Assembly: GCA_902538855.1 (NCBI GenBank)
Contig: CACBGS010000001.1
Span: 1-45,000, forward strand
DNA: 45,000 bases
Direction: 5' to 3'
DNA from: an uncultured Coxiella sp.
Lineage (GTDB): Bacteria; Pseudomonadota; Gammaproteobacteria; Comchoanobacterales; Comchoanobacteraceae
Positions 16,750-25,163 of this stretch are shown here, one piece after another. Below the pieces are notes generated by a model, which saw only the letters and a program-made list of their open reading frames with translations, was not told where the DNA came from and did no database searches. The position numbers and the translations under genes were made by a program. Numbering within the stretch: the first letter of the stretch is position 1; each line of letters begins with the position of its first letter.

Positions 16750-17469
16750 GTGGTTAAGAAGTTACGTTGGTTATTACTATTATTAGGTTTGTTGTTTAGC
16801 GCTTATTGCTTATGTGATATTGGTGTGGTGCGTCCTGCTGCTACACGTAATAATGTGGTTGCTAAGGAAATGAATAGGGCTAAGGCAAGTAAAACTAGAC
16901 GGGTTAGGGCTTATAGGTCTACACCAAGATCTAAGACTGCAACTGCACTGTTATTATGCTTAAGCGATTGTCTGAAATATATTATTTTAGCTCTGGTGGT
17001 TACTGGTAAGGCGAATGAATGCTTTGAAATGTCTGTCGAATTTGTGACTAGACGCCGATCAGCAAAAGTTTTAGATGCTTGTCAGGATAAGCGTTGGCTA
17101 AAACGTATTGATAAGTCTTATAAGCAATGGTTGTCTGTGTTACAAGATCCGGAGTCTATATCAAGTAATAATTCTTTTCGGTTTGAAAAATCCCTATTCT
17201 TCAAGGGGGTACAGCAGTTTGAGTTGGCTAATCAGCGTGGAGAACATTGGGTTATGGAAGATGTAGATGTTCGTGACATACGTGTGGTTTATGATAGTGC
17301 TACAAAAAAGATTTTTAGGGTTGGCTCTTTTATGCGCCGTTATGCAGTAGATAAAGAAGGCTGTATAGTAGCTGGTTCTAAAGACTTTTTGTCTATGCAA
17401 GAAGAGTTGGTGTGGCGTAAAAAACGTGACAAAACTTGGTACTTAGTCGATGTTTATAAGCAGTCATAG
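16750..17469 (+). CDS. Hypothetical membrane-anchored protein with Tim44/NTF2-like C-terminus
   Basis: 239 aa. The N-terminus KKLRWLLLLLGLLFSAYCLC is a signal peptide or anchor; Cys21 in AYCLC could even be a lipobox-like site, though it fits poorly. A short basic linker (about 45-62, rich in Arg/Lys) follows, then a second hydrophobic stretch (66-85, ALLLCLSDCLKYIILALVV). The C-terminal half ends VWRKKRDKTWYLVDVYKQS, resembling the last strands of Tim44/NTF2-like domains ('W.f.R....W.l..i'). GTG 16750 is supported by AAGAGGA upstream. Function unknown. Its stop lies 2 bp from the stop of the convergent 134-aa gene. Confidence 0.62.
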   Translation: MVKKLRWLLLLLGLLFSAYCLCDIGVVRPAATRNNVVAKEMNRAKASKTRRVRAYRSTPRSKTATALLLCLSDCLKYIILALVVTGKANECFEMSVEFVTRRRSAKVLDACQDKRWLKRIDKSYKQWLSVLQDPESISSNNSFRFEKSLFFKGVQQFELANQRGEHWVMEDVDVRDIRVVYDSATKKIFRVGSFMRRYAVDKEGCIVAGSKDFLSMQEELVWRKKRDKTWYLVDVYKQS

Positions 17470-17471
17470 GT

Positions 17472-17876
17472 CTAAGCAGCTTGTTTAAGGGCTAAGGGTA
17501 GTATCTTTGATTTTATTAGTTGCACATTACGGATAATTCTTGTCTTCTGCATTTCATAGATATTATTGTTAATGGCACGATTGTGTCGCTGATCATCATT
17601 GATGTCTCTATCTATTTGTTTAATTAAGCCAAAGCAATGGGCACAAGTATAAAAGGTTATAGTTTTTTCTTCTTGTTCAAGGTAATATATGCAACTATCT
17701 AGAGATCTTATGATTTCTCTTTGAATAGCAACTACCTCGTCTTCATGCTGAGATCTGGCAAGCTCAGCTAACCTGAAGTCGATCTGTTTCAGTAATGGTA
17801 GTACTCTATCTTTTCTCATAAGTTTCTCTTTATTATTGTATGTATTCATTATAGTATATCCAGGTAGATTTTTCAT
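17472..17876 (-). CDS. Hypothetical protein, up to 134 aa
   Basis: A small helical protein with one CAHC pair in the middle (FYTCAHCFGLIKQIDRDIN). A lone CxxC could bind metal in a dimer, but no family is recognised. No signal peptide or membrane segment. The longest frame starts at ATG 17876; ATG 17819 (MRKDRVLPLLKQ) has a better AGAGA site and would give 115 aa, leaving a normal divergent gap to tyrS. With the long start only 20 bp would separate the two start codons. Convergent with the 239-aa gene, 2 bp apart. Confidence 0.6.
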   Translation of the reverse strand: MKNLPGYTIMNTYNNKEKLMRKDRVLPLLKQIDFRLAELARSQHEDEVVAIQREIIRSLDSCIYYLEQEEKTITFYTCAHCFGLIKQIDRDINDDQRHNRAINNNIYEMQKTRIIRNVQLIKSKILPLALKQAA

Positions 17877-17896
17877 GAATTTAGGAAACTTAGATT

Positions 17897-19162
17897 ATGA
17901 GTGATAATAACTTGCAGGCGCCACTGTTACAAACATTAGTAGATCGTGGCTTCTTACATCAATGTACTGATTTAGCTATGCTGGATGAACATTGCAGCCA
18001 AAAGCCTATATGTGCTTATATTGGTTTTGATTGTACTGCGGATTCATTACATGTTGGCAACTTAGTGACGATTATGTTGTTGCGTTGGCTACAGCGTTTT
18101 GGGCATAAGCCTATTGTATTGCTTGGAGGTGGTACCACTAAAGTGGGCGATCCCTCAGGTAAGGATACTGCCAGAAAGTTACTAACAAATGCCGTTATTG
18201 AAGAGAATAAGCAAGGTATTGCCAAGGTGTTTAATAAGTTTTTGACCTTTGGTGACGGGCCAGCAGATGCTATTATTCTTGATAATGCACAGTGGCTAGA
18301 TTCATTGATGTATGTGCCTTTTCTGCGTGATGTTGGTAAGCATTTTAGTGTTAATAGATTGCTTTCTTTTGAAAGTGTCTCTGCTAGATTAGAGCGAGAA
18401 CAGCCTTTATCATTCTTAGAATTTAATTATGTTTTGTTGCAATCGTATGATTTTGTTGAATTGCATCGACGTTATGGTTGTACTCTACAATTAGGTGGTA
18501 GTGATCAGTGGGGTAATATTGTTAGCGGTATAGATCTTGGTAGAAGAGTATTACAGCAGCCCTTATTTGGTTGGACTGCTCCTTTAATTACAACCGCTTC
18601 TGGTGCAAAAATGGGTAAGTCTGAGCAAGGTGCGGTATGGTTGGATGCTGATAAATATTCGGTATATGATTATTGGCAGTTTTGGCGTAATACCAGTGAT
18701 GCAGATGTGGCTTTGTTTTTAAAGTTGTTTACAGAATTACCACTTGCACAGATAGAAGCTATGACTTCAGTTTCTGGGCAGGCAATTAATGAAGCAAAGA
18801 TTATGTTGGCAGATTGTCAAACTGCTATGTGTCACGGTGCGGAGCAGGCTGCGCTTGCGAAAAAAACTGCTGAAAAAACTTTTGTACAAGCTGGTCTTGG
18901 AGAAGATCTACCTCAAATTAAGCTTGATTTTGCTAGCCAAGAACAGCATTTATTAACTAAGATAATAGTAGATTGTGGTTTTGCTGGCTCTAATTCACAG
19001 GCAAGAAGATTAATACAGCAAGCTGCGGTTAAACTTGATGGGGTAACTGTTGATGATGCTGGGCTAGGGCTTACAGTTGCAAATTTTTCTGAGAATAAAG
19101 TAATAAAGCTTTCTTGTGGTAAGAAGAAATTTGCTGCAATTGAAATGATTAATAATGGATGA
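17897..19162 (+). CDS. tyrS: Tyrosyl-tRNA synthetase
   Basis: Class I synthetase that charges tRNA-Tyr. The 421-aa product has the HIGH-type motif as HVGN (52-55) in GFDCTADSLHVGN, the tyrosine-binding YGCTLQLGGSDQWGN, and the second signature KMGKS (about 237-241) in SGAKMGKSEQGAVWLD. The C-terminal ~65 residues form an S4 RNA-binding domain (SNSQARRLIQQAAVKLDG). An AGGAA site precedes ATG 17897. Length matches the E. coli-type TyrRS (424 aa). A long palindrome follows the stop codon. Confidence 0.97.
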   Translation: MSDNNLQAPLLQTLVDRGFLHQCTDLAMLDEHCSQKPICAYIGFDCTADSLHVGNLVTIMLLRWLQRFGHKPIVLLGGGTTKVGDPSGKDTARKLLTNAVIEENKQGIAKVFNKFLTFGDGPADAIILDNAQWLDSLMYVPFLRDVGKHFSVNRLLSFESVSARLEREQPLSFLEFNYVLLQSYDFVELHRRYGCTLQLGGSDQWGNIVSGIDLGRRVLQQPLFGWTAPLITTASGAKMGKSEQGAVWLDADKYSVYDYWQFWRNTSDADVALFLKLFTELPLAQIEAMTSVSGQAINEAKIMLADCQTAMCHGAEQAALAKKTAEKTFVQAGLGEDLPQIKLDFASQEQHLLTKIIVDCGFAGSNSQARRLIQQAAVKLDGVTVDDAGLGLTVANFSENKVIKLSCGKKKFAAIEMINNG

Positions 19163-19181
19163 ATAGTGCGCTGTAGTTATG

Positions 19182-19211
19182 CTATATTGATTGTATATAC
19201 ACTCAATATAG
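19182..19211. repeat. 30-bp near-perfect palindrome between tyrS and the permease gene
   Basis: Outer arms CTATATTGA (19182-19190) and TCAATATAG (19203-19211) are exact inverted copies. The centre TGTATATACA (19192-19201) is itself a perfect palindrome, so only the pair 19191/19202 breaks the symmetry (28 of 30 bases). No T-run follows, so a strong terminator is unlikely. It ends 3 bp before the GTG of the permease frame, or 18 bp before a TTG start with a better ribosome-binding site. An operator is the simplest reading. Confidence 0.7.
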
Positions 19212-19214
19212 TGT

Positions 19215-20480
19215 GTGTTTAGGATTGTTTTGTTTTTTTATTACTTCTTTTTTATAATTCTAGGTCTTTTAGGTAGTTTGCCACATACTTTATTGACCCA
19301 CTCTGTGCAGGCTTGGATTGCTGTCTCTGGTGGTACTGTTTTGTATAGTGGCTTGACGACTTTGGTTGGTTTGCCCTTTGCCTTTAGATTTTTTTGGGCT
19401 TATGCTGCAGATTATATAAGATTAAAATATAGTTTTGATTATCATCATACTCTTATACTTAGTGCTATTACTCTAGTTTTACTGTTATTTTGGTTGAGCT
19501 TTTTTGATCCTATACTTGATTATCAACCTTTCTTTTTTTGGCTATTGTTAGGTTGTGTGCTGTCTGCTACTGTGGATACTATCTTAGATGGTTTGCGCAT
19601 TATTATCACTCCTAAGCAGCGCCAGTCAGCACTTACTGCGACATATTCTGCTGCATATAGGGTTGGTTTTTTTATTACCAATGGTCTGGGTTTTGTCTTG
19701 GCGGATAGATTTGGTTGGCATAGTTTTTTTCAAACAATGGCTGTGATTCTTTTTAGTATTGCGCTATTAGTATACTTCTTTATTGAGTTTACAGATTTCT
19801 CTGTGAGTATCCAACAACAGCGTACACAGATTGGTGCTGCTGATACTAGCTTGGTTATTAGTAAATATATCAGCTCCTACAAAGGTGTATTAATATTAAT
19901 TGCTGTTTTAAAATGGCATGAGATCCTATTGGGTAGCTTGATGCAACCCTTCTTAATACAGGGGCTGGATTTATCTTTGGATCAGGTTGGTGTTTGGCTT
20001 AATATTTATGGCACGATCGCTAATATAATAGGTTCAATGGTAGCTGGTTATTGTATGGATTTTTATTGTCGTAAGCGTGCTGTGCAATCTTTTGTTGCTA
20101 TGCAGTTATTAGCAAGTGTTGGGTTTTATATAATGGCGCTGGGTTATGTGCAGCCTTTATTAATAAATACGGTTATCTTTATTGAAAAGTTTGCCGATGG
20201 TCTTATGAATACTACTATTATGATGATTATTTTACATTATTGTTCGAAACAGCGTGCTGCAACTGAAAATGCTTTTATTTTATCTATCACTTCTACTTGC
20301 CGTGCTATGGTCGGGCCTTTTGCTGTTGGTGTACATACTATTGGTGGCCATTGGTATGGCTTTTTTCTAATGTCTGCGACTATGTTATTGCCTATATTTT
20401 TCTTATTAACAAAGAAAGATTGGGATGACTTTTTTACTTATAACCCTAGATTGGATTCTTTAGGCAATAATTTCACTTGA
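19215..20480 (+). CDS. AmpG-family MFS permease (probable muropeptide transporter)
   Basis: Polytopic inner-membrane protein, 421 aa, about 12 hydrophobic segments. Family features of AmpG/acetyl-CoA-transporter-like MFS: LGLLGSLPHTLL in helix 1, TTLVGLPFAFRFFWAYAAD (compare AmpG 'VGLPYTFKFLWAP.D'), SATVDTILDGLR (compare 'ATQDIAIDAYR') and YSAAYRVGFFITNG. AmpG imports GlcNAc-anhydro-muropeptides for cell-wall recycling; nagZ at 30501 fits that, but the substrate is inferred and other MFS uses are possible. GTG 19215 lacks a ribosome-binding site; TTG 19230, preceded by TAGGA, is a good alternative. The 3' end overlaps hldD by 21 nt, convergent. Confidence 0.72.
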   Translation: MFRIVLFFYYFFFIILGLLGSLPHTLLTHSVQAWIAVSGGTVLYSGLTTLVGLPFAFRFFWAYAADYIRLKYSFDYHHTLILSAITLVLLLFWLSFFDPILDYQPFFFWLLLGCVLSATVDTILDGLRIIITPKQRQSALTATYSAAYRVGFFITNGLGFVLADRFGWHSFFQTMAVILFSIALLVYFFIEFTDFSVSIQQQRTQIGAADTSLVISKYISSYKGVLILIAVLKWHEILLGSLMQPFLIQGLDLSLDQVGVWLNIYGTIANIIGSMVAGYCMDFYCRKRAVQSFVAMQLLASVGFYIMALGYVQPLLINTVIFIEKFADGLMNTTIMMIILHYCSKQRAATENAFILSITSTCRAMVGPFAVGVHTIGGHWYGFFLMSATMLLPIFFLLTKKDWDDFFTYNPRLDSLGNNFT

Positions 20481-21314
20481 TATTGGCGTGCTGACAGTGG
20501 CCAGGTAATCTTCTGGGCTGAGCCAGGTTTTCTCGCCAATGATGGCAGTGAGTCTGCTAATGTCTGCACATGTATATGCTTGATACTGGTTTTTTAAATG
20601 TTCAAACATTGGTATGGTCTCAATACTGGCCTTATATTTTTTTGCAATGCATTCAGCGATACTTTGAAAGCTTCTGGCTTTGCCTGTGCCTACATTAAAT
20701 ATGCCAGATACTGGTTGTTGCAGCATTCTCTCATGAATATCAACTACATCATGGACGCAGACAAAATCTCTTAAATATTTTTCACTATGTTCAAATACGG
20801 TTATTTTGCCATCTTGTTGTGCTTGTTGGCTGAATTTACTTACGGGTGACATTTGTCCAGCTTTATGTTCTTCTCCAGGTCCATAAACATTGAAATATCG
20901 AAAGCCTTGGATATGAATATTAAATGTATCAAGGCCTTGGTCTAATAATTTTTTATCTATAAGGTATTTACTCCAAGCATAGGGTGATTGTGGTAGACAA
21001 GGGTCATCTTCATGAAAGTTTTGATAGGGCCCATAGACACTTGCTGAACTGGAATATTGTAGATGTGTTTGCTGTTGCTGACAATCATGGATTATTCTTT
21101 TAGTGAAGTTGTAATTGCATGCCCAGACTTTATCTATATCTCTTTCTGTGGTGGATGAGATGGCGCCACAATGAATTACCCAGTCGTAGTTTGCTACTTG
21201 TGGAAAGTATTCTGCTGTATATTCGTATCCACTTACATCATGGCCTATGGCAGATAATCTTGAATAAATATTCTTACCGATAAAGCCTTCATGCCCAGTT
21301 ACCAATATACGCAT
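20460..21314 (-). CDS. hldD: ADP-L-glycero-D-manno-heptose 6-epimerase HldD
   Basis: Last step of ADP-heptose synthesis, inverting C6 of ADP-D-glycero-D-manno-heptose. A short-chain-dehydrogenase-like protein: NAD(P) motif MRILVTGHEGFIGKN (GxxGxxG kept), SSSASVYG and the catalytic YAWSK (YxxxK). FRYFNVYGPGEEHKAGQMSP matches the HldD-specific 'RYFNVYGP-E-HKG-MAS' signature. 284 aa, somewhat shorter than E. coli (310). ATG 21314 is preceded by AAGGAG. It is the last gene of a minus-strand unit after two WaaE-like glycosyltransferases (62-bp gap), and it overlaps the permease gene tail to tail. Confidence 0.92.
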   Translation of the reverse strand: MRILVTGHEGFIGKNIYSRLSAIGHDVSGYEYTAEYFPQVANYDWVIHCGAISSTTERDIDKVWACNYNFTKRIIHDCQQQQTHLQYSSSASVYGPYQNFHEDDPCLPQSPYAWSKYLIDKKLLDQGLDTFNIHIQGFRYFNVYGPGEEHKAGQMSPVSKFSQQAQQDGKITVFEHSEKYLRDFVCVHDVVDIHERMLQQPVSGIFNVGTGKARSFQSIAECIAKKYKASIETIPMFEHLKNQYQAYTCADISRLTAIIGEKTWLSPEDYLATVSTPISSEIIA

Positions 21315-21376
21315 AGTTAACTCCTTATACTTTCTAGGTATTTAATATACGATAGTATGTGTTTTTGTACAATGGT

Positions 21377-22156
21377 TTATTTGCTGTTTGCTTGTGTACT
21401 AAGTTCCTGGCTTACCATATTAAGATAGCGATTAAGTTCATAATGCGCTAGTGTCATGGCTATCATAAACCCTCGGGTGCCATTAATAAAACCTAGACGA
21501 ATAATATATTGCCAGAAAAAGCTGTAAGCGAAACTTAGTAATGCCTGAGTAATACTGGATCTCTTGCCTGCTTGATAGCGTTCTAATGCTTGAAGATTGG
21601 CATATTCAAGGTGCTTTTCTTGTAAATGTTGGTAATCACGCCAACTATAATGCTCTAAAACGCCTGATACTGTGCAACATTTTTTTTCTTGCATTAGGAT
21701 TTGTTCATGGACACTACCGTCGTTGAATTTAGCTTGCTGTTGATTGAATAATTTACCTTGTGGTGTTGCAAAGCGGCCGTAGCGTAGTGCTTGGTCGAGA
21801 AAATAAGTCTTCCATGGAAATTTCACCATATTAAAGTCTATATGTTCGACACTGAAGAGGTCATCAATTTCTTGTTTTGCCTGTTTGGATAAGCGCTCAT
21901 CAGCATCTATAGTTAAGACCCACTTGTGTTTGCACTTAGCTAATGCGCGATTTCTCTGTTTGCCATATCCTGGCCAATCGGTAACATATACCTCATTTGT
22001 GTATTTTTTAGCAATACTGACAGTATTATCATCGCTACCAGAATCCATAATAATAAGTTGGTCTACCCAGCCAGCTATGCTTTCTAAACAAGGTTTAATT
22101 CTATCCGCCTCATTTTTGCAAATGATAAAGGCAGAGATGGCATGCATTCTACTCAT
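21377..22156 (-). CDS. WaaE/KdtX-like LPS core glycosyltransferase (copy 1)
   Basis: GT-A glycosyltransferase of family 2, 259 aa, cytoplasmic face. Features: ISAFIICKNEADRIKPCLES at the N-terminus, IIMDSGSDDNTVSIA, WPGYGKQRNRALAKCKHKWV, and the metal-binding DADE near residue 82. The 'D-W-P-G-Y-G-x-Q-R-N-x-A' block is characteristic of WaaE/KdtX beta-1,4-glucosyltransferases, which add glucose to heptose I. The C-terminus has a hydrophobic patch (FAYSFFWQYIIRLGFING) seen in the family. ATG 22156 overlaps the stop of copy 2 by 4 nt (ATGA), so the two are translationally coupled. The exact sugar is not known. Confidence 0.85.
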   Translation of the reverse strand: MSRMHAISAFIICKNEADRIKPCLESIAGWVDQLIIMDSGSDDNTVSIAKKYTNEVYVTDWPGYGKQRNRALAKCKHKWVLTIDADERLSKQAKQEIDDLFSVEHIDFNMVKFPWKTYFLDQALRYGRFATPQGKLFNQQQAKFNDGSVHEQILMQEKKCCTVSGVLEHYSWRDYQHLQEKHLEYANLQALERYQAGKRSSITQALLSFAYSFFWQYIIRLGFINGTRGFMIAMTLAHYELNRYLNMVSQELSTQANSK

Positions 22157-22941
22157 TTGACATTATGTTTTGCTTTGGCGTCTAGTTGTAATGCTACAAT
22201 GCCAGCATATTTATGGTATTCATACTGTGCTAGTGTCATGGCCATAACGAAGCCGCGTTTACCATCTAAGCAGCCTAGACGTATCAGGTATTGCCATAAA
22301 AAACTATAGATGAAATTCAGCATGGCAAATAGTATGCTGGTGCGTATGCCTTGCTGATAACGCTCATGTGCAAATAACATGGCATATTGTAAGTGCTTTT
22401 GCTGTAAATGATTATAATCTCGCCAGCTGTAATGTAATAATTGTTCTTTAGTGATATAAACTTTCGGATTTTTGATATCAAGGGTCTCGTGTACACTAAT
22501 TTCTTTGAACTTTGCGGCACTCTTGTGAAATATTTTCTCTTGTATGGCGGTATAGCGTCCATAGTGTAATGCTTTGCCAAACATAATTGTTTTCCATGGG
22601 ATTTTTACTAAGTTAAAGGCAGGCTCATCGGTATTAAGAATGGTATCTATCTCTGTTTTTAAGCTATCACTGATTACTTCATCAGCATCAGGGTAGAGTA
22701 CCCAGTCATATTTGCATTTAGCTAGGGCCCTGTTACGCTGCACGCCATATCCTGGCCAGTCAGTGCTGTATACTTCGTCGGTATAACGTTTAGCAATAGC
22801 TATGGTATCATCGCTACTACCTGAATCCATAATAATTAATTGATCAACCCAATTATGCACGCTTTCAAGACATGCAGCTATACGATCAGCTTCGTTATAG
22901 GTTATTACAAAGCAGGATATTTTGTGTTTGCGATTTGCCAT
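22153..22941 (-). CDS. WaaE/KdtX-like LPS core glycosyltransferase (copy 2)
   Basis: 262-aa paralogue of the following gene, clearly a tandem duplicate: both share VDQLIIMDSGS, the WPGYGxQRNRALAKCK block, DADE and a C-terminal FxWQYxIRLG segment. Acceptor-side regions differ (for example KSAAKFKEISVHETLDIK here against QQAKFNDGSVHEQILMQ in copy 1), which suggests a different acceptor or donor. ATG 22941 has an AGG site six bases upstream. It is the first gene of the minus-strand unit copy 2 - copy 1 - hldD and is divergent from hldE across 207 bp, so the LPS-core genes radiate from this shared control region. Confidence 0.84.
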   Translation of the reverse strand: MANRKHKISCFVITYNEADRIAACLESVHNWVDQLIIMDSGSSDDTIAIAKRYTDEVYSTDWPGYGVQRNRALAKCKYDWVLYPDADEVISDSLKTEIDTILNTDEPAFNLVKIPWKTIMFGKALHYGRYTAIQEKIFHKSAAKFKEISVHETLDIKNPKVYITKEQLLHYSWRDYNHLQQKHLQYAMLFAHERYQQGIRTSILFAMLNFIYSFLWQYLIRLGCLDGKRGFVMAMTLAQYEYHKYAGIVALQLDAKAKHNVK

Positions 22942-23062
22942 GAGTGACCTAGATAGAGCTCATTATGTATGCTAACAGTGATTATACTGTAAAAGCAAGC
23001 ACTTTTGCTATGTTGGACTACTCGAGTATTGATTTTGACAGTTGCAGGATTACTTTTCTCGC

Positions 23063-23089
23063 TTGTAGTTTTACACTATATGGTATAAA
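23063..23089 (+). promoter_or_regulatory. Candidate extended -10 promoter for hldE-gmhA
   Basis: TTGTAG (23063-23068), a 15-bp spacer and TGG-TATAAA (23081-23089), an extended -10 element, lie 60 bp upstream of hldE. Spacing is a little short for the -35, but an extended -10 tolerates this. Confidence 0.42.
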
Positions 23090-23148
23090 GTCATGTTGAG
23101 TATTGAGCAATATTAATTACTAGTTATTTACAAAAGGATATTTGCTAT

Positions 23149-24573
23149 ATGGATAATATGTTGTCCCAAGATTTTAGGCATTCTAAAATATTGGTTATAG
23201 GTGACTGCATAATTGATCATTACTATCATGGTAAGGCACATAGACTATCACCTGAAGCACCGGTGCCGGTTGTTAGTCTGGACCATGAAGATGCTAGACT
23301 TGGTGGTGCGGCCAATGTTGCAATGAACTGTCATGCCTTTGGTGCAAGTGTATACTTTTTAGGTGTTGTGGGCGATGATAGGTGGGGCCATTGGTCTAAA
23401 CAAGCACTGACAGACCTTGGTATTCATCATAAAGGGCTATACGTTAGTCAGGAGCGAAGAACCACTGTTAAAAGTAGGGTGGTCACTAATCATCAGCAAA
23501 TGGTGCGCTTGGATAGTGAGGATACACATACGCTTAGTGCTAGTGAAAATTCGGCATTACTTGCTGTTTTTCATGATATTATATCGGATATGGATGTGGT
23601 GGTGATATCAGACTATGCTAAAGGTGTCTTAAGCGATATGTTGGTATCGCAAGTATTACGTGCGGCAAAACAATATGATGTTAAGGTTTTGGTTGATCCT
23701 AAGGGTAAGGATTACAGTAAGTATAATGGTAGTTATCTGCTTTCTCCCAATAAAAAAGAGGCTGAAATTGTATTAGGTAGGCGTATTGATACTAAGGCTG
23801 ATTTAAAGCAGGCGCTTGTTGATTTACGTGAACGCTATCAGTTAAGTCATGCTGTGGTTACTCTATCAGAGGATGGTGTTGCTGCTTATGATGGTGAGCA
23901 TTATCAGCATAATACAGTGGGTTCAGTCGCTGTGTATGATGTAACAGGGGCTGGTGATACATTTATAGCATCATTGGCTTATTTTATCTCTCAAGACTTG
24001 GCTATGCAGTCAGCTTTGGCTTTGGCAAATATGACAGCAGCACAATCAGTATGTCATGTGGGTAATGCGACTATGAATTTGTCAGATGTGTTTGCTTGTG
24101 CGACTAAGTTATCTAAAAACAATAAGCTGGTATCTATTGATGTATTAGCACGTGTAACTAAAAATATTAGTGGTAAAGTAATATTCACCAATGGTTGCTT
24201 TGATATATTACATGTAGGCCATATATCTTATTTACAACAGGCAAGGGCGCTGGGTGCTTTTTTAATAGTTGCTGTCAATTCAGATGCTTCTGTGAGTAAA
24301 TTGAAAGGTCCTTCACGGCCGCTTAATAGTTTAACAGATAGAATGCAAATGCTTGCTGCTTTTGACTTTGTTGATGCAGTTGTGAGTTTTGATACTGATA
24401 CGCCATATGATGTTATTGCGAAGTTAGTACCTGATGTGCTTGTAAAAGGTGCTGACTATGCAAGAGATGAGATTATTGGTGCTGATTTGGTTGCTGAGAC
24501 AAAAGTTTTACCATTTGTTCAGGGTAAAAGTACTAGCAATATAATCAATAAAATGAAAGTGGAGCGGGTTTAA
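23149..24573 (+). CDS. hldE: Bifunctional heptose-7-phosphate kinase / heptose-1-phosphate adenylyltransferase HldE
   Basis: Two steps of ADP-heptose synthesis in one 474-aa cytoplasmic protein (E. coli 477). The N-terminal domain (about 1-325) is a PfkB/ribokinase-type kinase: GGAANVAMNCHAFG near 50, and DVTGAGDTFIASLAYF with the catalytic Asp near 270. The C-terminal domain (about 340-474) is a cytidylyltransferase-like adenylyltransferase: TNGCFDILHVGHISYL with the HxGH motif near 353-356 and a later KGKSTSNIINKM in place of the usual 'G-x-S-T-T-x-I'. AAAGGA precedes ATG 23149. The stop overlaps the gmhA start (TAATG), a coupled pair. Confidence 0.96.
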   Translation: MDNMLSQDFRHSKILVIGDCIIDHYYHGKAHRLSPEAPVPVVSLDHEDARLGGAANVAMNCHAFGASVYFLGVVGDDRWGHWSKQALTDLGIHHKGLYVSQERRTTVKSRVVTNHQQMVRLDSEDTHTLSASENSALLAVFHDIISDMDVVVISDYAKGVLSDMLVSQVLRAAKQYDVKVLVDPKGKDYSKYNGSYLLSPNKKEAEIVLGRRIDTKADLKQALVDLRERYQLSHAVVTLSEDGVAAYDGEHYQHNTVGSVAVYDVTGAGDTFIASLAYFISQDLAMQSALALANMTAAQSVCHVGNATMNLSDVFACATKLSKNNKLVSIDVLARVTKNISGKVIFTNGCFDILHVGHISYLQQARALGAFLIVAVNSDASVSKLKGPSRPLNSLTDRMQMLAAFDFVDAVVSFDTDTPYDVIAKLVPDVLVKGADYARDEIIGADLVAETKVLPFVQGKSTSNIINKMKVERV

Positions 24574-25163
24574 TGACAAAGTTAGCTGCTCATTTAACTG
24601 CACATCAAAAGGTGCTAGCAGACTTGCTTAGCTTAGAGCCGCAGTTTAATGCTTTTCTGCAGTGCTTATTACAGGCTTATGAGCGTGGTGGTAAGCTATT
24701 ATTATGTGGCAATGGTGGTAGTGCAGCTGATGCACAGCATATAGCAGCTGAGTTGGTAGGAAGGTTTAAGCGTGAGCGCTCAGCTATAGCTGCCCTGGCT
24801 TTGACTACAGATACTTCAATATTGACTGCTGTAGCTAATGATTACCATTATGATGAGGTGTTCTCTCGTCAGGTAGCTGCTTTAGCTAAGCCTGAAGATG
24901 TATTATGGGTTTTATCAACCAGTGGTAACAGTGCTAATATTACTGCTGCACTGAAACAAGCTAAGGTTATTGGCTGTAATACAGTAGGTTTTCTTGGTAA
25001 GGATGGAGGCCAGGCTTTGCCTTTATGTGATCATGTATTACTGGTACCGGCTATGGATACCGCCCGGATACAGGAGATGCATATGCTATTGTATCATGCT
25101 ATGTGTGATGCGATTGATGCCTATGTTATGTGTGCGCAACAGCATGTGCATATTGCTCAATAA
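24573..25163 (+). CDS. gmhA: Sedoheptulose-7-phosphate isomerase GmhA
   Basis: First step of heptose synthesis, sedoheptulose-7-P to D-glycero-D-manno-heptose-7-P. A 196-aa SIS-domain protein (E. coli 192). Features: LLLCGNGGSAADAQHIAAEL with the phosphate-binding loop and a zinc-ligand His, RFKRERSAIAALALTTDTS, and WVLSTSGNSANITAALKQA (second SIS Ser/Thr loop). The C-terminal helix QEMHMLLYHAMCD carries the other metal-ligand histidines. It is translationally coupled to hldE. Its last 38 nt overlap the end of gmhB on the other strand, so the C-termini of two pathway partners share DNA. Confidence 0.96.
   Translation: MTKLAAHLTAHQKVLADLLSLEPQFNAFLQCLLQAYERGGKLLLCGNGGSAADAQHIAAELVGRFKRERSAIAALALTTDTSILTAVANDYHYDEVFSRQVAALAKPEDVLWVLSTSGNSANITAALKQAKVIGCNTVGFLGKDGGQALPLCDHVLLVPAMDTARIQEMHMLLYHAMCDAIDAYVMCAQQHVHIAQ

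Noticed and set aside
18600-18625. KMGKS instead of KMSKS in TyrS as a possible defect
   Set aside because: Variants such as KMGKS/T and KFGKT are normal in bacterial tyrosyl-tRNA synthetases.
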